Source: Ruminococcus flavefaciens ND2009
Lineage (GTDB): Bacteria > Bacillota > Clostridia > Oscillospirales > Ruminococcaceae
Length of the DNA: 64,000 nucleotides
Direction of reading: 5' to 3'
Assembly (NCBI RefSeq): GCF_000621785.1
Contig: NZ_KK211350.1
Location: 18,900-82,899, forward strand
The position numbers and the translations under genes are program-made. The stretch's first letter is position 1, and each line of letters opens with the position of its first letter. Below the pieces are notes generated by a model. That model searched no databases. It was not told the origin of the DNA and saw only the letters and a program-made list of their open reading frames with translations. This document shows positions 8,644-16,706 of this stretch, one piece after another.

Positions 8644-9124
8644 TAGTATCCTCCGCCGGCTTGTCCTTGTTTTTGAATACAAAGACTTTGCTGAGGACGT
8701 AGTTTGCTATTAAGATGATCACCTGACTGAGGAAGGTGATGATGGTCTTGTTCACACCCAGCCAGTCACAGCAGATGAGGAATATAGCTTCCTCCATGAC
8801 CAGAGTGGCAAATCTCGCACCGAAGAATGAGGTGAAGACCTTCCAGAACTCCTTTGCCGTAGTGGTCTCGTTCTTGAATACGTACTTCTTGTTGGTGAAG
8901 AAGGCGAAGGTAACTGCGCATATCCATGAGAACACAACGCCTGCGGTGCTCTCCCACTTGGGCTCGCCGGGAACAAGCACAAAGATAAGCAGCTTGGTCA
9001 CGATGGACACCGCTGTGGTGAGTCCGCCGAAAACCAGGTACAGCCATTTCTCCTCATATTTGTAATATATCTTTTGCAGCGGTTCCGGAAGTATCGAAAC
9101 GCACCACTTTATGAATTTTTCCAT
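8636..9124 (-). CDS. GtrA-like small membrane protein
   Basis: 162 residues, four predicted membrane helices and a basic C-terminal tail ending in acidic residues. It matches the GtrA/DPMS family pattern: YLVFGGLTTAVS in helix 1, a TNKKYVFKN loop with aromatic/lysine residues after helix 2, and NYVLSKVFVFKN at the end of helix 4. GtrA proteins are thought to help flip polyprenyl-phosphate sugars in cell-envelope glycan synthesis; no glycosyltransferase partner is adjacent. It overlaps dusB by 8 bases. RBS AAAGGA precedes ATG at 9124, with a good promoter about 40 bases upstream. Confidence 0.85.
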   Translation of the reverse strand: MEKFIKWCVSILPEPLQKIYYKYEEKWLYLVFGGLTTAVSIVTKLLIFVLVPGEPKWESTAGVVFSWICAVTFAFFTNKKYVFKNETTTAKEFWKVFTSFFGARFATLVMEEAIFLICCDWLGVNKTIITFLSQVIILIANYVLSKVFVFKNKDKPAEDTNE

Positions 9125-9159
9125 TATATCTGTCCTTTCAGAAATTCAATCGCCTTTAT

Positions 9160-9188
9160 ATAATAGCAGTTTACGGACAGAATTTCAA
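9160..9188 (-). promoter_or_regulatory. Promoter of gtrA-dusB
   Basis: On the minus strand, TTGAAA - 17 bp - TATTAT with TGC directly before the -10. Confidence 0.6.
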
Positions 9189-9444
9189 GTCTTTTCATAT
9201 GATTTTCATGGAATATCCCACTTTTTTCGTAAAAAAGCCCACTGTCGCTCCACTATAAACAAACGATATAAACAGCAAAAAGCGAACAGTTTTCAGCGAG
9301 ATTTTACATTTTGGAGATTTATAGTCCAATTACGAAGGTTAAATTTATGCAATTCAGCAATAAAAATCAACTGCATATACTTGAAGTAAATTTATTTGTT
9401 AATATTACACTAAAAAACCGGCAGTTTTTTGTGCCAAATCCGAA

Positions 9445-9473
9445 TTGTAAAAACTTACAAAATATGCTATAAT
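9445..9473 (+). promoter_or_regulatory. Strong plus-strand promoter with no downstream gene
   Basis: TTGTAA - 17 bp - TATAAT, with an extended TGC before the -10. It points away from gtrA into a region ending in an intrinsic terminator at 9563-9591, with no real reading frame between. Confidence 0.7.
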
Positions 9474-9479
9474 ACATAT

Positions 9480-9591
9480 CGGAATGTATTTGATGTATTC
9501 CATAGTGTGTTCAATTAAATAAAGCTCTGTTTTCATTCCACGGCTAACCACTGCGGAATATGAAAAGCTCCCCTTTTCGGGGAGCTTTTTT
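9480..9591 (+). ncRNA. Candidate small RNA of about 110 nt
   Basis: Bounded by the promoter at 9445-9473 and a terminator with an 11-bp stem and six Ts. Inside, the sequence GGAAT/ATTCC occurs twice in each sense: GGAAT (9481) can pair with ATTCC (9497), and ATTCC (9535) with GGAAT (9554), forming two hairpins before the terminator, or the pairs can swap. A 12-codon ATG frame at 9484-9522 has no RBS and begins within a few bases of the predicted start. I recognise no known RNA family. The remainder of the 9125-9589 gap, 9190-9440, is AT-rich and shows nothing else. Confidence 0.6.
9563..9591 (+). terminator. Bidirectional intrinsic terminator
   Basis: AAAAGCTCCCC - TTTTC - GGGGAGCTTTTTT. The plus strand has the stronger T-run (ends the small RNA); on the minus strand it directly follows, and overlaps, the stop codon of the gene at 9590-10063. 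Confidence 0.85.
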
Positions 9592-10063
9592 ATTTTTCGT
9601 GTACATTTTTTCCTGTCATGTGCTCTATGGTAAGAGCTACCATCTGCACGCGGCTGAATGCCTTTTCGATCTCGGTGTCAACTTCCTCCACTGTGGGGTA
9701 ATACTTCAGTCCCAGTCTCTTTGCGGCGTCCAGAGCGGTCTCCTTGTCTGTCACCAGCTCAGCACGTCCGAAAACAATAACGCTGGTGAAGTACCAGGAC
9801 CAGTCCTCCTTCTGACAGCCGTCATTCAGTACCGTGAAGCAGACCTTGTCACAGGCGCGTATGGCGTCCAGCTTGTGGCCCTCCTTGGCACAGTGGAAAT
9901 ATATCTTCCCGTCGGCGTCGTTGTATACGAAGTCCATAGGCACTCCGTAGGGATAGCCCTCATCGCCAATAACGGAAAGCACTCCCCTCTTGGCAAGGTG
10001 GAGTATCTCAAGGCACTCTCTTTCGGAGACTGCCTGCTTATATCTTCTCATGTCTCTGAACAT
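9590..10063 (-). CDS. Pyridoxamine 5'-phosphate oxidase-family (Nim-like) flavoprotein
   Basis: 157 residues, a single split-barrel flavin-binding domain. MRRYKQAVSE at the start, GVLSVIGDEGYPYGVPMDFVY, IYFHCAKEGHKLD and KVCFTVLND are the pattern of the NimA/5-nitroimidazole-resistance-like group of PNPOx-fold proteins in anaerobes. These bind FMN, F420 or heme; the physiological reaction is usually unknown, and nitroimidazole reduction cannot be claimed from sequence. ATG at 10063 has GGAG upstream. Single gene, converging on the small RNA. Confidence 0.85.
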   Translation of the reverse strand: MFRDMRRYKQAVSERECLEILHLAKRGVLSVIGDEGYPYGVPMDFVYNDADGKIYFHCAKEGHKLDAIRACDKVCFTVLNDGCQKEDWSWYFTSVIVFGRAELVTDKETALDAAKRLGLKYYPTVEEVDTEIEKAFSRVQMVALTIEHMTGKNVHEK

Positions 10064-10125
10064 ATTATCAGCTCCTTTATTTTACGAATATATCAATGAT
10101 GTCATTTCTGCCCGTTGATACAACG

Positions 10126-10152
10126 AAGGGCTGCCGCACTGCGACAGCCCTT
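10126..10152 (-). terminator. Hairpin after pckG
   Basis: AAGGGCTG / CAGCCCTT, 8-bp stem, about 30 bases after the pckG stop. It lacks a clear T-run on the minus strand, so termination may be weak. Confidence 0.45.
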
Positions 10153-10182
10153 ATATTTGCAAGTTACCCTATCTTACGGTAA

Positions 10183-12000
10183 TTACTTGTTGAGGTTAGC
10201 CTCGATAACGTCGAGCTCATCGTAGAGAGCCTGAGGAATGTTTCCACCCTTAGCCTTGATGTCCTCGTCATAGTATCTTCTCATCTCAGCGATCTCCTTC
10301 TTCCACTCTTCCTTATCAACTGTAAGGAGCATCTTGAGTGCGTCGGGAGTTACCTCGTCCTCGATTCCCTTGAGGTTGATGTCCTCAGCCTTGGGAAGGA
10401 ATCCGATAGGAGTCTCAACAGCGTCAACCTCGCCCTCAACTCTCTTGATGATCCAGTCTAGAACTCTCATGTTGTCGCCGAAACCGGGCCAGAGGAAGTT
10501 GCCCTCGTCGTCTGTTCTGAACCAGTTTACGTTGAAGATCTTAGGAGCCTTGCTGCCGAGTCTTGCGCCCATCTCGAGCCAGTGTGCCCAGTAGTCGCCT
10601 ACGTTGTAGCCGATGAAGGGCTTCATAGCCATAGGATCGTGACGGAGCACGCCTACTGCACCTGTTGCAGCAGCAGTTGTCTCGGAAGAAACAGCTGATC
10701 CGATGTATGTACCGTGTGTCCAGTCAAATGACTGATATACCAGAGGAGCAGTTGTTGCACGTCTGCCGCCGAAGATGATAGCAGAGATCGGAACGCCCTC
10801 GGGATTGTTGAACTCAGGTGAGATGCAGGGGCAGTTCTTAGCAGGAGCTGTAAATCTTGAGTTGGGGTGAGCCAGCTTGTTGCCTGCTGCTGTATAAGCC
10901 TCGCCGTCTACCTTCTCGCCCTTCCACTCTGTAGCGTCCTTGGGAGGATTCTCTGTGAGCTTCTCCCACCAGGGAGTATTGTCGCTGTTGTCGAGAGCTA
11001 CGTTTGTGAAGATAGCGCCTTCCTTTGTACAAGCAAGAGCGTTGTAGTTGGACTTAGCGTTTGTTCCGGGAGCAACGCCGAAGAAGCCGTTCTCGGGGTT
11101 GATAGCGTAAAGTCTGCCGTCCTTGCCGGGCTTCATCCAAGCGATATCGTCGCCTACTGTGAATACCTCATAGCCGGCCTTCTTGTATCCCTCGGGGGGA
11201 ATGAGCATTGCCAGGTTGGTCTTGCCGCAGGCTGAAGGGAATGCAGCTGTGATGTACTTAACTTCGCCGTTGGGCTTCTTAACGCCCAGGATAAGCATAT
11301 GCTCAGCCATCCAAGCCTCGTTCTTGCCCTGGAAGGAAGCGATACGGAGTGCGAAGCACTTCTTGCCGAGGAGTACGTTTCCGCCGTATGCAGAGTTGAT
11401 GGACCAGATTGTGTTCTCCTCAGGGAACTGAACGATGTATCTCTTCTCGGGATCAACGTCAGCCTTGGAGTGGAGACCTCTTACAAAGTCATCGGAAGTA
11501 TCACCGAGGTTCTCGAAAGCCTGCTTGCCCATTCTTGTCATGATGTTCATATTGAGAACAACGTAGATAGAGTCTGTTACCTCTACACCTACCTTAGCAA
11601 GAGGAGAACCGATAGGTCCCATTGAATAAGGGATAACATACATTGTTCTGCCCTTCATAACGCCGTTGTACATAGGTGTAAGGAGAGCCTTCATCTCATC
11701 GGGAGCCATCCAGTTGTTTGTAGGACCTGCGCCCTTCTTTTCCTTTGAGCAGATGAATGTTCTGTCCTCAACACGGGCAACGTCGTTAGCGCGTGTTCTG
11801 TGGTAGAGACAGTTAGGATACTTCTCGGGGTTGAGCTTGTACATTTTGTCCCAGCTATCGTCGGGAAGAGAAGTTACCTCCTCGATAAGAGCGTCGATCT
11901 GCTCCTGTGAGCCGTCGATCCATACTACCTTATCAGGCTGACAGAGAGCTACCATCTCGTCTACCCACTTTAATACGTTAGGGTTCTTAGTCAATGACAT
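10183..12000 (-). CDS. pckG: Phosphoenolpyruvate carboxykinase (GTP)
   Basis: 605 residues, the usual length for the GTP-dependent family. It interconverts oxaloacetate + GTP with PEP + CO2 + GDP; in succinate-forming ruminococci it is expected to run in the carboxylating direction. Motifs: the substrate loop YVIPYSMGPIGSPLAKVGVE, the kinase P-loop FPSACGKTN (about 285-293, with the family's reactive Cys), the metal site VGDDIAWMKPG, ENGFFGVAPGTN, and the nucleotide-binding NWFRTDDEGNFLWPGFGDN. Start ATG with AGGAGG 7 bases upstream. Monocistronic behind a consensus promoter, which fits a highly expressed central enzyme; the roughly 95-nt leader contains a GCGGTG/CACCGC hairpin. Confidence 0.97.
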   Translation of the reverse strand: MSLTKNPNVLKWVDEMVALCQPDKVVWIDGSQEQIDALIEEVTSLPDDSWDKMYKLNPEKYPNCLYHRTRANDVARVEDRTFICSKEKKGAGPTNNWMAPDEMKALLTPMYNGVMKGRTMYVIPYSMGPIGSPLAKVGVEVTDSIYVVLNMNIMTRMGKQAFENLGDTSDDFVRGLHSKADVDPEKRYIVQFPEENTIWSINSAYGGNVLLGKKCFALRIASFQGKNEAWMAEHMLILGVKKPNGEVKYITAAFPSACGKTNLAMLIPPEGYKKAGYEVFTVGDDIAWMKPGKDGRLYAINPENGFFGVAPGTNAKSNYNALACTKEGAIFTNVALDNSDNTPWWEKLTENPPKDATEWKGEKVDGEAYTAAGNKLAHPNSRFTAPAKNCPCISPEFNNPEGVPISAIIFGGRRATTAPLVYQSFDWTHGTYIGSAVSSETTAAATGAVGVLRHDPMAMKPFIGYNVGDYWAHWLEMGARLGSKAPKIFNVNWFRTDDEGNFLWPGFGDNMRVLDWIIKRVEGEVDAVETPIGFLPKAEDINLKGIEDEVTPDALKMLLTVDKEEWKKEIAEMRRYYDEDIKAKGGNIPQALYDELDVIEANLNK

Positions 12001-12094
12001 TGTATAATACCTCCTAAAAATTTATCATTTCAGAGCGGTGCGCACACACCGCAAAACGGAATGTCAGGCAAAAGCCAAACGTTCCTCTGATACT

Positions 12095-12123
12095 ATTATA
12101 TCTGTTTTTTGTCAATGTGTCAA
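12095..12123 (-). promoter_or_regulatory. Consensus sigma-A promoter of pckG
   Basis: On the minus strand, TTGACA - 17 bp - TATAAT: both hexamers match consensus exactly. Confidence 0.8.
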
Positions 12124-12411
12124 TAGAGATATGTTATATTTTGACGGTATTTTTTCGGAATAGCAATATTACCGATAAATATTGCATTTCATGGGGTTAA
12201 CCCTCTGCAACCACAGTCAAACGGCGATGATACGTTGAGAGTGATATATAAAAAAATGCACGTTGTTATATTTTTGTCAATGTTTTTGCGTTGAGCGGCT
12301 TCTCAATGAGTTGAATAAAAGAACTTCCTTCCGTAAAGCTCTGCGTTGGCGATTACATTTTTCGCAGACACGTTAAAGTTCGTTTTCTGTCAGATAAAGA
12401 TAATCTGAATT

Positions 12412-12442
12412 GCAGGGACGCACAGTGTGCGTCCCTTTTTTG
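12412..12442 (+). terminator. Intrinsic terminator upstream of the ger genes, unassigned transcript
   Basis: GGGACGCACA / TGTGCGTCCC followed by six Ts on the plus strand. No plus-strand gene lies upstream. The segment 12240-12411 contains other short stems (GTTGAG/CTCAAT, CTGCG/CGCAG) but no convincing promoter, so it may be a small RNA or leader relic. Confidence 0.6.
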
Positions 12443-12465
12443 TGCGGACGATATTGCCGCCGAAG

Positions 12466-12494
12466 GTATATTCCCGACAGTCCCGCGCATAATA
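12466..12494 (+). promoter_or_regulatory. Sigma-G-like forespore promoter of the ger genes
   Basis: GTATA (fits GHATR) - 17 bp - CATAATA (fits CATNNTA), ending 16 bases before the gerA-like ATG; the predicted transcript start just precedes the RBS. In Bacillus, ger operons use sigma-G with 17-18 bp spacing. Confidence 0.5.
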
Positions 12495-12510
12495 GGGACG
12501 AGGTGAGATA

Positions 12511-13953
12511 ATGGAGAAGAAACAACTGCTGCCCTCTCTTGACCGCAGTATAGACGAGATACGCCGCATTTCCGGCGGCTCCTCGGACGTGCTCATAAAC
12601 CGCTTTGTTACGGGCGGTATCCACTGCGCTCTGCTCTGCTGCGAGGGCATGGTGTCCACGTCTGTCATAACGGAACTCATATTCGAGCCCATAACCGAAA
12701 TACCGCCGCAGAAGAACGCACAGGGACTCTTTCACTATATAAACGAGGAGCTGCTCCTCTCCACCGACCGCCCTCAGGCGGAGGATTACGATACGCTGTT
12801 CCGCCTGCTGAATTCGGGCTTTGCGGTACTTATCGCCGAGGGAATGACCTGCGGACTTGCCTTCGGCGTTCAGGGCTACAACACAAGGGGCGTTCAGGAG
12901 CCATCGGGCGAGGGCAACATCATGGGTGCCCACGAGGGCTTCACCGAGACTATCCGCACCAATATGTCGCAGATACGCAGGAGAATGAAGTCCCCCGAGC
13001 TGGTCATGGAGCTTTTCATCAAGGGTGAAAAAAGCAGCACCGACCTGTGCCTTTGCTACATGAAGGACAGAGTGCCGGAAGCGCTTATGGAGAAGATACG
13101 CTCCTCCCTTGAGGGGATAGAGCTGGAGGCTATCCTCACCACGGGCTATATACGTCCCTTTGTGGAGAACGGCAGCTTCGAGCTTTTCAGCTCCACAGGC
13201 ACCACCGAGCGCCCCGATGTGCTGTGCTCCAAGCTTATCGAGGGCAGGGCTGCCATACTAGTGGACGGCGTTCCCTACGCTGTCATCATACCGCGGCTGT
13301 TCTGCGAGAGCTTCCAGACCCTTGACGACTACGCCTACAAGCCCTACTACGCCACATTCATACGCTGGCTGAAATATGCTGCCTTCCTGACGGCGGTGCT
13401 GCTGCCTGCATTCTATGCCGCCATTGTCATGTACCACCCCGAGCTTCTCAACAGCACCCTGTTCATGCTGCTGGTGGAGGCTGAGAAGAAGGCTCCCCTG
13501 TCAATAGTCACAGAGTCACTGTTCGCTCTGCTGATGTACGAGATGATAAGGGAGGCGGGAGTGCGGCTTCCAAAGCCAACGGGTGGGGCGGTCAGCATAA
13601 TCAGCGGTCTCATCATCGGTGACGCCGCTGTGAACTCGGGGCTGGTGAGCACTCCCCTGCTGACCATGACCGCGCTGGCGGTACTGGGCGGACTGGTGGT
13701 ACCCGAGCTTGAGCCCCAGATAACGGTGCTCCGCCTTGGCTTCCTTATAGCAGGAGGAGTCCTTGGACTTTTCGGCATTAGTCTTCTTGCCTGCGCGGTG
13801 CTGGTGAATATTTGCGCCACCGAGGACTACGGCTTTCCCTACACCGCTCCCATATCACCCTTCAGGGCAAGGGGCATGAGCGATACGGCGGTCCGAAGCG
13901 GCATAAAAAAGCTCCAGAGCCGCGGCTTCACTGTGGAGGAATATCATGAATAG
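12511..13953 (+). CDS. Spore germination protein, GerA/SpoVAF family (receptor A subunit)
   Basis: 480 residues, the usual A-subunit length. An N-terminal cytosolic part (1-285) contains VTGGIHCALLCCEGMVS, GYNTRGVQEPSGEGNIMGAHEGFTETIRTN and AILVDGVPYAVIIP, all typical of GerA; then about five membrane helices (290-440) with EMIREAGVRLPKP and ISGLIIGDAAV. GerA-type receptors sit in the inner spore membrane and respond to small nutrients with the B and C subunits. ATG with GAGGTGAG just upstream; it overlaps the next gene by 8 bases. This implies a sporulation programme or its remnant. Confidence 0.93.
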   Translation: MEKKQLLPSLDRSIDEIRRISGGSSDVLINRFVTGGIHCALLCCEGMVSTSVITELIFEPITEIPPQKNAQGLFHYINEELLLSTDRPQAEDYDTLFRLLNSGFAVLIAEGMTCGLAFGVQGYNTRGVQEPSGEGNIMGAHEGFTETIRTNMSQIRRRMKSPELVMELFIKGEKSSTDLCLCYMKDRVPEALMEKIRSSLEGIELEAILTTGYIRPFVENGSFELFSSTGTTERPDVLCSKLIEGRAAILVDGVPYAVIIPRLFCESFQTLDDYAYKPYYATFIRWLKYAAFLTAVLLPAFYAAIVMYHPELLNSTLFMLLVEAEKKAPLSIVTESLFALLMYEMIREAGVRLPKPTGGAVSIISGLIIGDAAVNSGLVSTPLLTMTALAVLGGLVVPELEPQITVLRLGFLIAGGVLGLFGISLLACAVLVNICATEDYGFPYTAPISPFRARGMSDTAVRSGIKKLQSRGFTVEEYHE

Positions 13954-14932
13954 CCTGTCGAAAAATCAGCTCTGCGCACTGCTCCTCATCACGGATATGT
14001 TCGGGCTGTGCTGCATGAGAGGGAGCATCTCCGCTGCCACACTTTGGGGAGTCCTGGGCGGCACCGCATTGCAGTTCCTCTTTGCTCTTGCCTTCGCCGT
14101 TCAGAACAGGGAGCTCTCAAAGACGGCGGAGGTCTTCTTCCTGCTGTATGCTCTGTTCTGCGGAGGCACGGTGTTCTCGGAGCTGTGGCGCACAAGCGGC
14201 GTTATCTATATCCCCTATGAGAGCGGCCACGGCATATGGGGACGGCTCCTGACTGCGGGGCTTGTGGCGGCGGTGTGCCTTTATATCTCCTCAACGGGCA
14301 TGAAGTCCGCAGGCAGGGCAGCTGTCATCGCAGCAGCGGTGGGGATATTCTGCCTTGCCGTAGACCTTGCCAGCGCCGTGGTCAATGCGGACTGGCAGAA
14401 CCTTTGGCGTCCCGAAAGGAGAAGCACTGCCGCAGAGCTCATAAGGGGCTTTGCAGTCAGCGGCGGTCTCGGCAGCTTCGCGGTCTTTCTCGGAGAGGTG
14501 CGGGGCGACAGGGTAAAGACTGCGGTAAGGTATTTCACGGCAAAGGCGGTCATATCCGCGGCGGTGCTGCTGACCGCTCTTGCGGTGGCAGGGGGCATAA
14601 TGCCCATGACGGAGTTCCCCGTCATCACCGCGGCACAGCTTTCCCAGCCCTTTGAGGCGCAGCGCATAGACTCACTGTTTCTGGTGGTGTTCTCGGTGTT
14701 TGCCGTGTTCGCGGCGGCGCTCCAGGTCATGACGGGAGCCTTTCTGCTGAGGCACATATCCCCCTCATTCAGGCGGTGGAAGAGCACTGCCGTAATAGTC
14801 CTCACCATAGCCGCGGCTCTCCTCATGCAGGGGCGGGAGCTGCTGCTCCTTCGCGCGGCGGCTGAGGCTGCGGCGCTTCTCACAGCTGCATTTTCGGGCA
14901 AAAAAATATCCGCCGAAAATATCAGCGGATAG
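13946..14932 (+). CDS. Spore germination protein, GerB/GerAB permease family (receptor B subunit)
   Basis: 328 residues with about ten hydrophobic segments in the APC-like arrangement of GerAB/YndE proteins, starting NSLSKNQLCALLLITDMFGL. GerAB subunits bind the germinant within the membrane. It is somewhat shorter than Bacillus GerAB (about 365 residues), and sequence identity looks low apart from the hydrophobic plan. The 8-base overlap with the A subunit and the shared direction support the assignment. It ends facing tadA, 3 bases from that gene's stop. Confidence 0.75.
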   Translation: MNSLSKNQLCALLLITDMFGLCCMRGSISAATLWGVLGGTALQFLFALAFAVQNRELSKTAEVFFLLYALFCGGTVFSELWRTSGVIYIPYESGHGIWGRLLTAGLVAAVCLYISSTGMKSAGRAAVIAAAVGIFCLAVDLASAVVNADWQNLWRPERRSTAAELIRGFAVSGGLGSFAVFLGEVRGDRVKTAVRYFTAKAVISAAVLLTALAVAGGIMPMTEFPVITAAQLSQPFEAQRIDSLFLVVFSVFAVFAAALQVMTGAFLLRHISPSFRRWKSTAVIVLTIAAALLMQGRELLLLRAAAEAAALLTAAFSGKKISAENISG

Positions 14933-14935
14933 GTA

Positions 14936-15409
14936 TCATTCCTTCTGAGCGCTGCCGCTCTTTTTTATGCGAAGCTGTCGGAAAAACTCCGAGAGTATCC
15001 CTGCGCACTCCTCCTCCATGACTCCTCCCGTTACCTCGGGACGGTAGTTATAAGGCAGTGAGAACATTTTCTGCACGGAAACGGCTGAGCCGCTTTTTGC
15101 GTCATAGGCTCCGAAGATAACGTCGTCGATACGGGCGTTGATTATGGCTCCGCAGCACATGGGACAGGGTTCAAGGGTGACGTATATGGCACATTCGGGA
15201 AGCCGCCAGCCCCCGAGTCTGCGGCAGGCGCTGTCTATCGCCATGAGCTCCGCATGGGCAAGAGCATTTTTGGCTCCCTCGCGCATATTCCTTCCCTCGC
15301 CGACTATCTCGCCTGTGGCCTTTTTCACCACCACGGCTCCCACAGGGACCTCTCCCTCGTCGAAGGCTTCGCGGGCAAGCTCCAGGGCGCGCTTCATGTA
15401 TTTTTCCAT
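14936..15409 (-). CDS. tadA: tRNA-specific adenosine deaminase
   Basis: 157 residues, normal length. It deaminates A34 to inosine in tRNA-Arg(ACG), as a zinc-dependent dimer. Zinc/catalytic motifs are HAE (in ALAHAELMAID) and PCxxC (in LEPCPMCCGAI), with EVPVGAVVV near the N-terminus. I chose the ATG at 15409, with AGGTGA upstream; an in-frame earlier ATG lies within the end of the upstream gene and has no RBS. It follows the CPBP gene by 8 bases, probably one operon. Confidence 0.93.
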   Translation of the reverse strand: MEKYMKRALELAREAFDEGEVPVGAVVVKKATGEIVGEGRNMREGAKNALAHAELMAIDSACRRLGGWRLPECAIYVTLEPCPMCCGAIINARIDDVIFGAYDAKSGSAVSVQKMFSLPYNYRPEVTGGVMEEECAGILSEFFRQLRIKKSGSAQKE

Positions 15410-15417
15410 TGTATCAC

Positions 15418-16581
15418 CTAAAGTACGAACTTGATAATTGCTGCCAGAAGGCATATCGATACGGCAGCGGGAATAGGAAAGCTCCTGAATGCGATGACAA
15501 GTCTCTCTCTGAGAGTTATCTCGGAGCTGTATGCCGCCATTCTGTGGCTGTCCTTTTTCTTGTTGAAGATGTAGAGCATTACCACACCCAGCGCACCGAT
15601 GATGAAGAATACAAGTATGAATGTATTTCGCTTCAGGTACATGGTGTCGGGCGAGCCGTATTCAAGTATCACCAGCGCAAGGCGGTACATCTTGAATATC
15701 ACCTGTACGAATATGGCTGTGAATATGGATCCGCTCCTGAGCATTCCCACGGAGGCGACTGCCGAGATCATAAGTGCCGAGGGCAGCTCATGGATGTCCT
15801 GAACAAGAAGTGCGGACATTACCGAGGTGATTATAACTGCGAAAACATCACCGAACTGTCTCAGGGCGCCGAAAACAGCTCCGCGGAAGAACAGCTCCGA
15901 CATTGCGGAAATAAGCACGATGTCGAATATGGTGTACAGCACGAACTGCTCCTGGCTCCATACGGAGACATCGGCGTTGATGCTTCGGAAATAATCAAAG
16001 ACCTGCCTTGTCCTGTTGGTGTAGATGTTGGGCAGACTGGTAACTGCGCTGACCGCCATTGCCATGCAGATAGTGCCTATAAGATCTGAGGCATGGTTGA
16101 GGGAGGTCATGAACTCCACACGCCGCGGCATTTTCATTTTCCTGTGTATGTAGGCTGCGGGAAGAAGTATCTTCACGATGTCGGTGACTATGAGAGCGGT
16201 GATTATCTCGCCGCTTCCGCCGTAGGGAACTGTGCTAAGAAATGACGTGTGTATATCAAAGCCGAGTGCGTCAAATACTGCAACGATAAGCTTGCTGAAT
16301 ATATTATCGGTCACGATCCACATGAGCATAGCCATACCGGCTATGTACATTATCCTTCCGATGATCTTCTGTTCGGTAGCCGAGGCTGACTTTTTCTCAA
16401 AGCCCTTGCCCTCTACGAAGACGCTTTCCTTGCGGTTGAGCTTGAAGTTGAAGGCGTATGGATTCTCTTTGTTCCTGCGCCACGCTCTGAACTTTTCGTT
16501 GTATGTATCATTCTGTGTCGAATAGTCGAACTGATCAACCACGTTGATCATCGTTTCAGCTGAGGTGTCAGTGAGATCCAT
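15418..16581 (-). CDS. CPBP (CAAX/Abi-type) membrane protein
   Basis: 387 residues: a cytosolic N-terminal part (1-85), then about eight membrane helices. The CPBP motif 1, usually EExxFRG, reads SELFFRGAVFGALR, so one of the paired Glu residues is replaced by Ser; the His of a second motif is present as LLVQDIHELPSA. The family contains intramembrane metalloproteases and bacteriocin-immunity proteins; the altered Glu pair leaves protease activity uncertain. ATG at 16581 has AGGAGG 8 bases upstream. It sits with tadA on the opposite strand between germination genes B and C. Confidence 0.72.
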   Translation of the reverse strand: MDLTDTSAETMINVVDQFDYSTQNDTYNEKFRAWRRNKENPYAFNFKLNRKESVFVEGKGFEKKSASATEQKIIGRIMYIAGMAMLMWIVTDNIFSKLIVAVFDALGFDIHTSFLSTVPYGGSGEIITALIVTDIVKILLPAAYIHRKMKMPRRVEFMTSLNHASDLIGTICMAMAVSAVTSLPNIYTNRTRQVFDYFRSINADVSVWSQEQFVLYTIFDIVLISAMSELFFRGAVFGALRQFGDVFAVIITSVMSALLVQDIHELPSALMISAVASVGMLRSGSIFTAIFVQVIFKMYRLALVILEYGSPDTMYLKRNTFILVFFIIGALGVVMLYIFNKKKDSHRMAAYSSEITLRERLVIAFRSFPIPAAVSICLLAAIIKFVL

Positions 16582-16662
16582 TTTGCTCACCTCCTACAAT
16601 TTCTCAATATAATCTTAACATATTTCAGGGGAAACAGTGTAGATATTTTAGAGTAATTATGT

Positions 16663-16691
16663 GAATAAATTGTTAATTGAACAAAATAATA
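16663..16691 (+). promoter_or_regulatory. Possible sigma-G/F-type promoter of the gerC-like gene
   Basis: GAATA - 17 bp - AATAATA, with the same spacing as the element before gerA and one mismatch to CATNNTA. The predicted start would fall in the RBS, which weakens the call. Confidence 0.25.
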
Positions 16692-16706
16692 AAGAAAGGC
16701 GCAATA

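Noticed and set aside
9111..9389. 92-codon plus-strand frame upstream of the small RNA
   Set aside because: No RBS, begins inside gtrA, composition typical of random AT-rich DNA.
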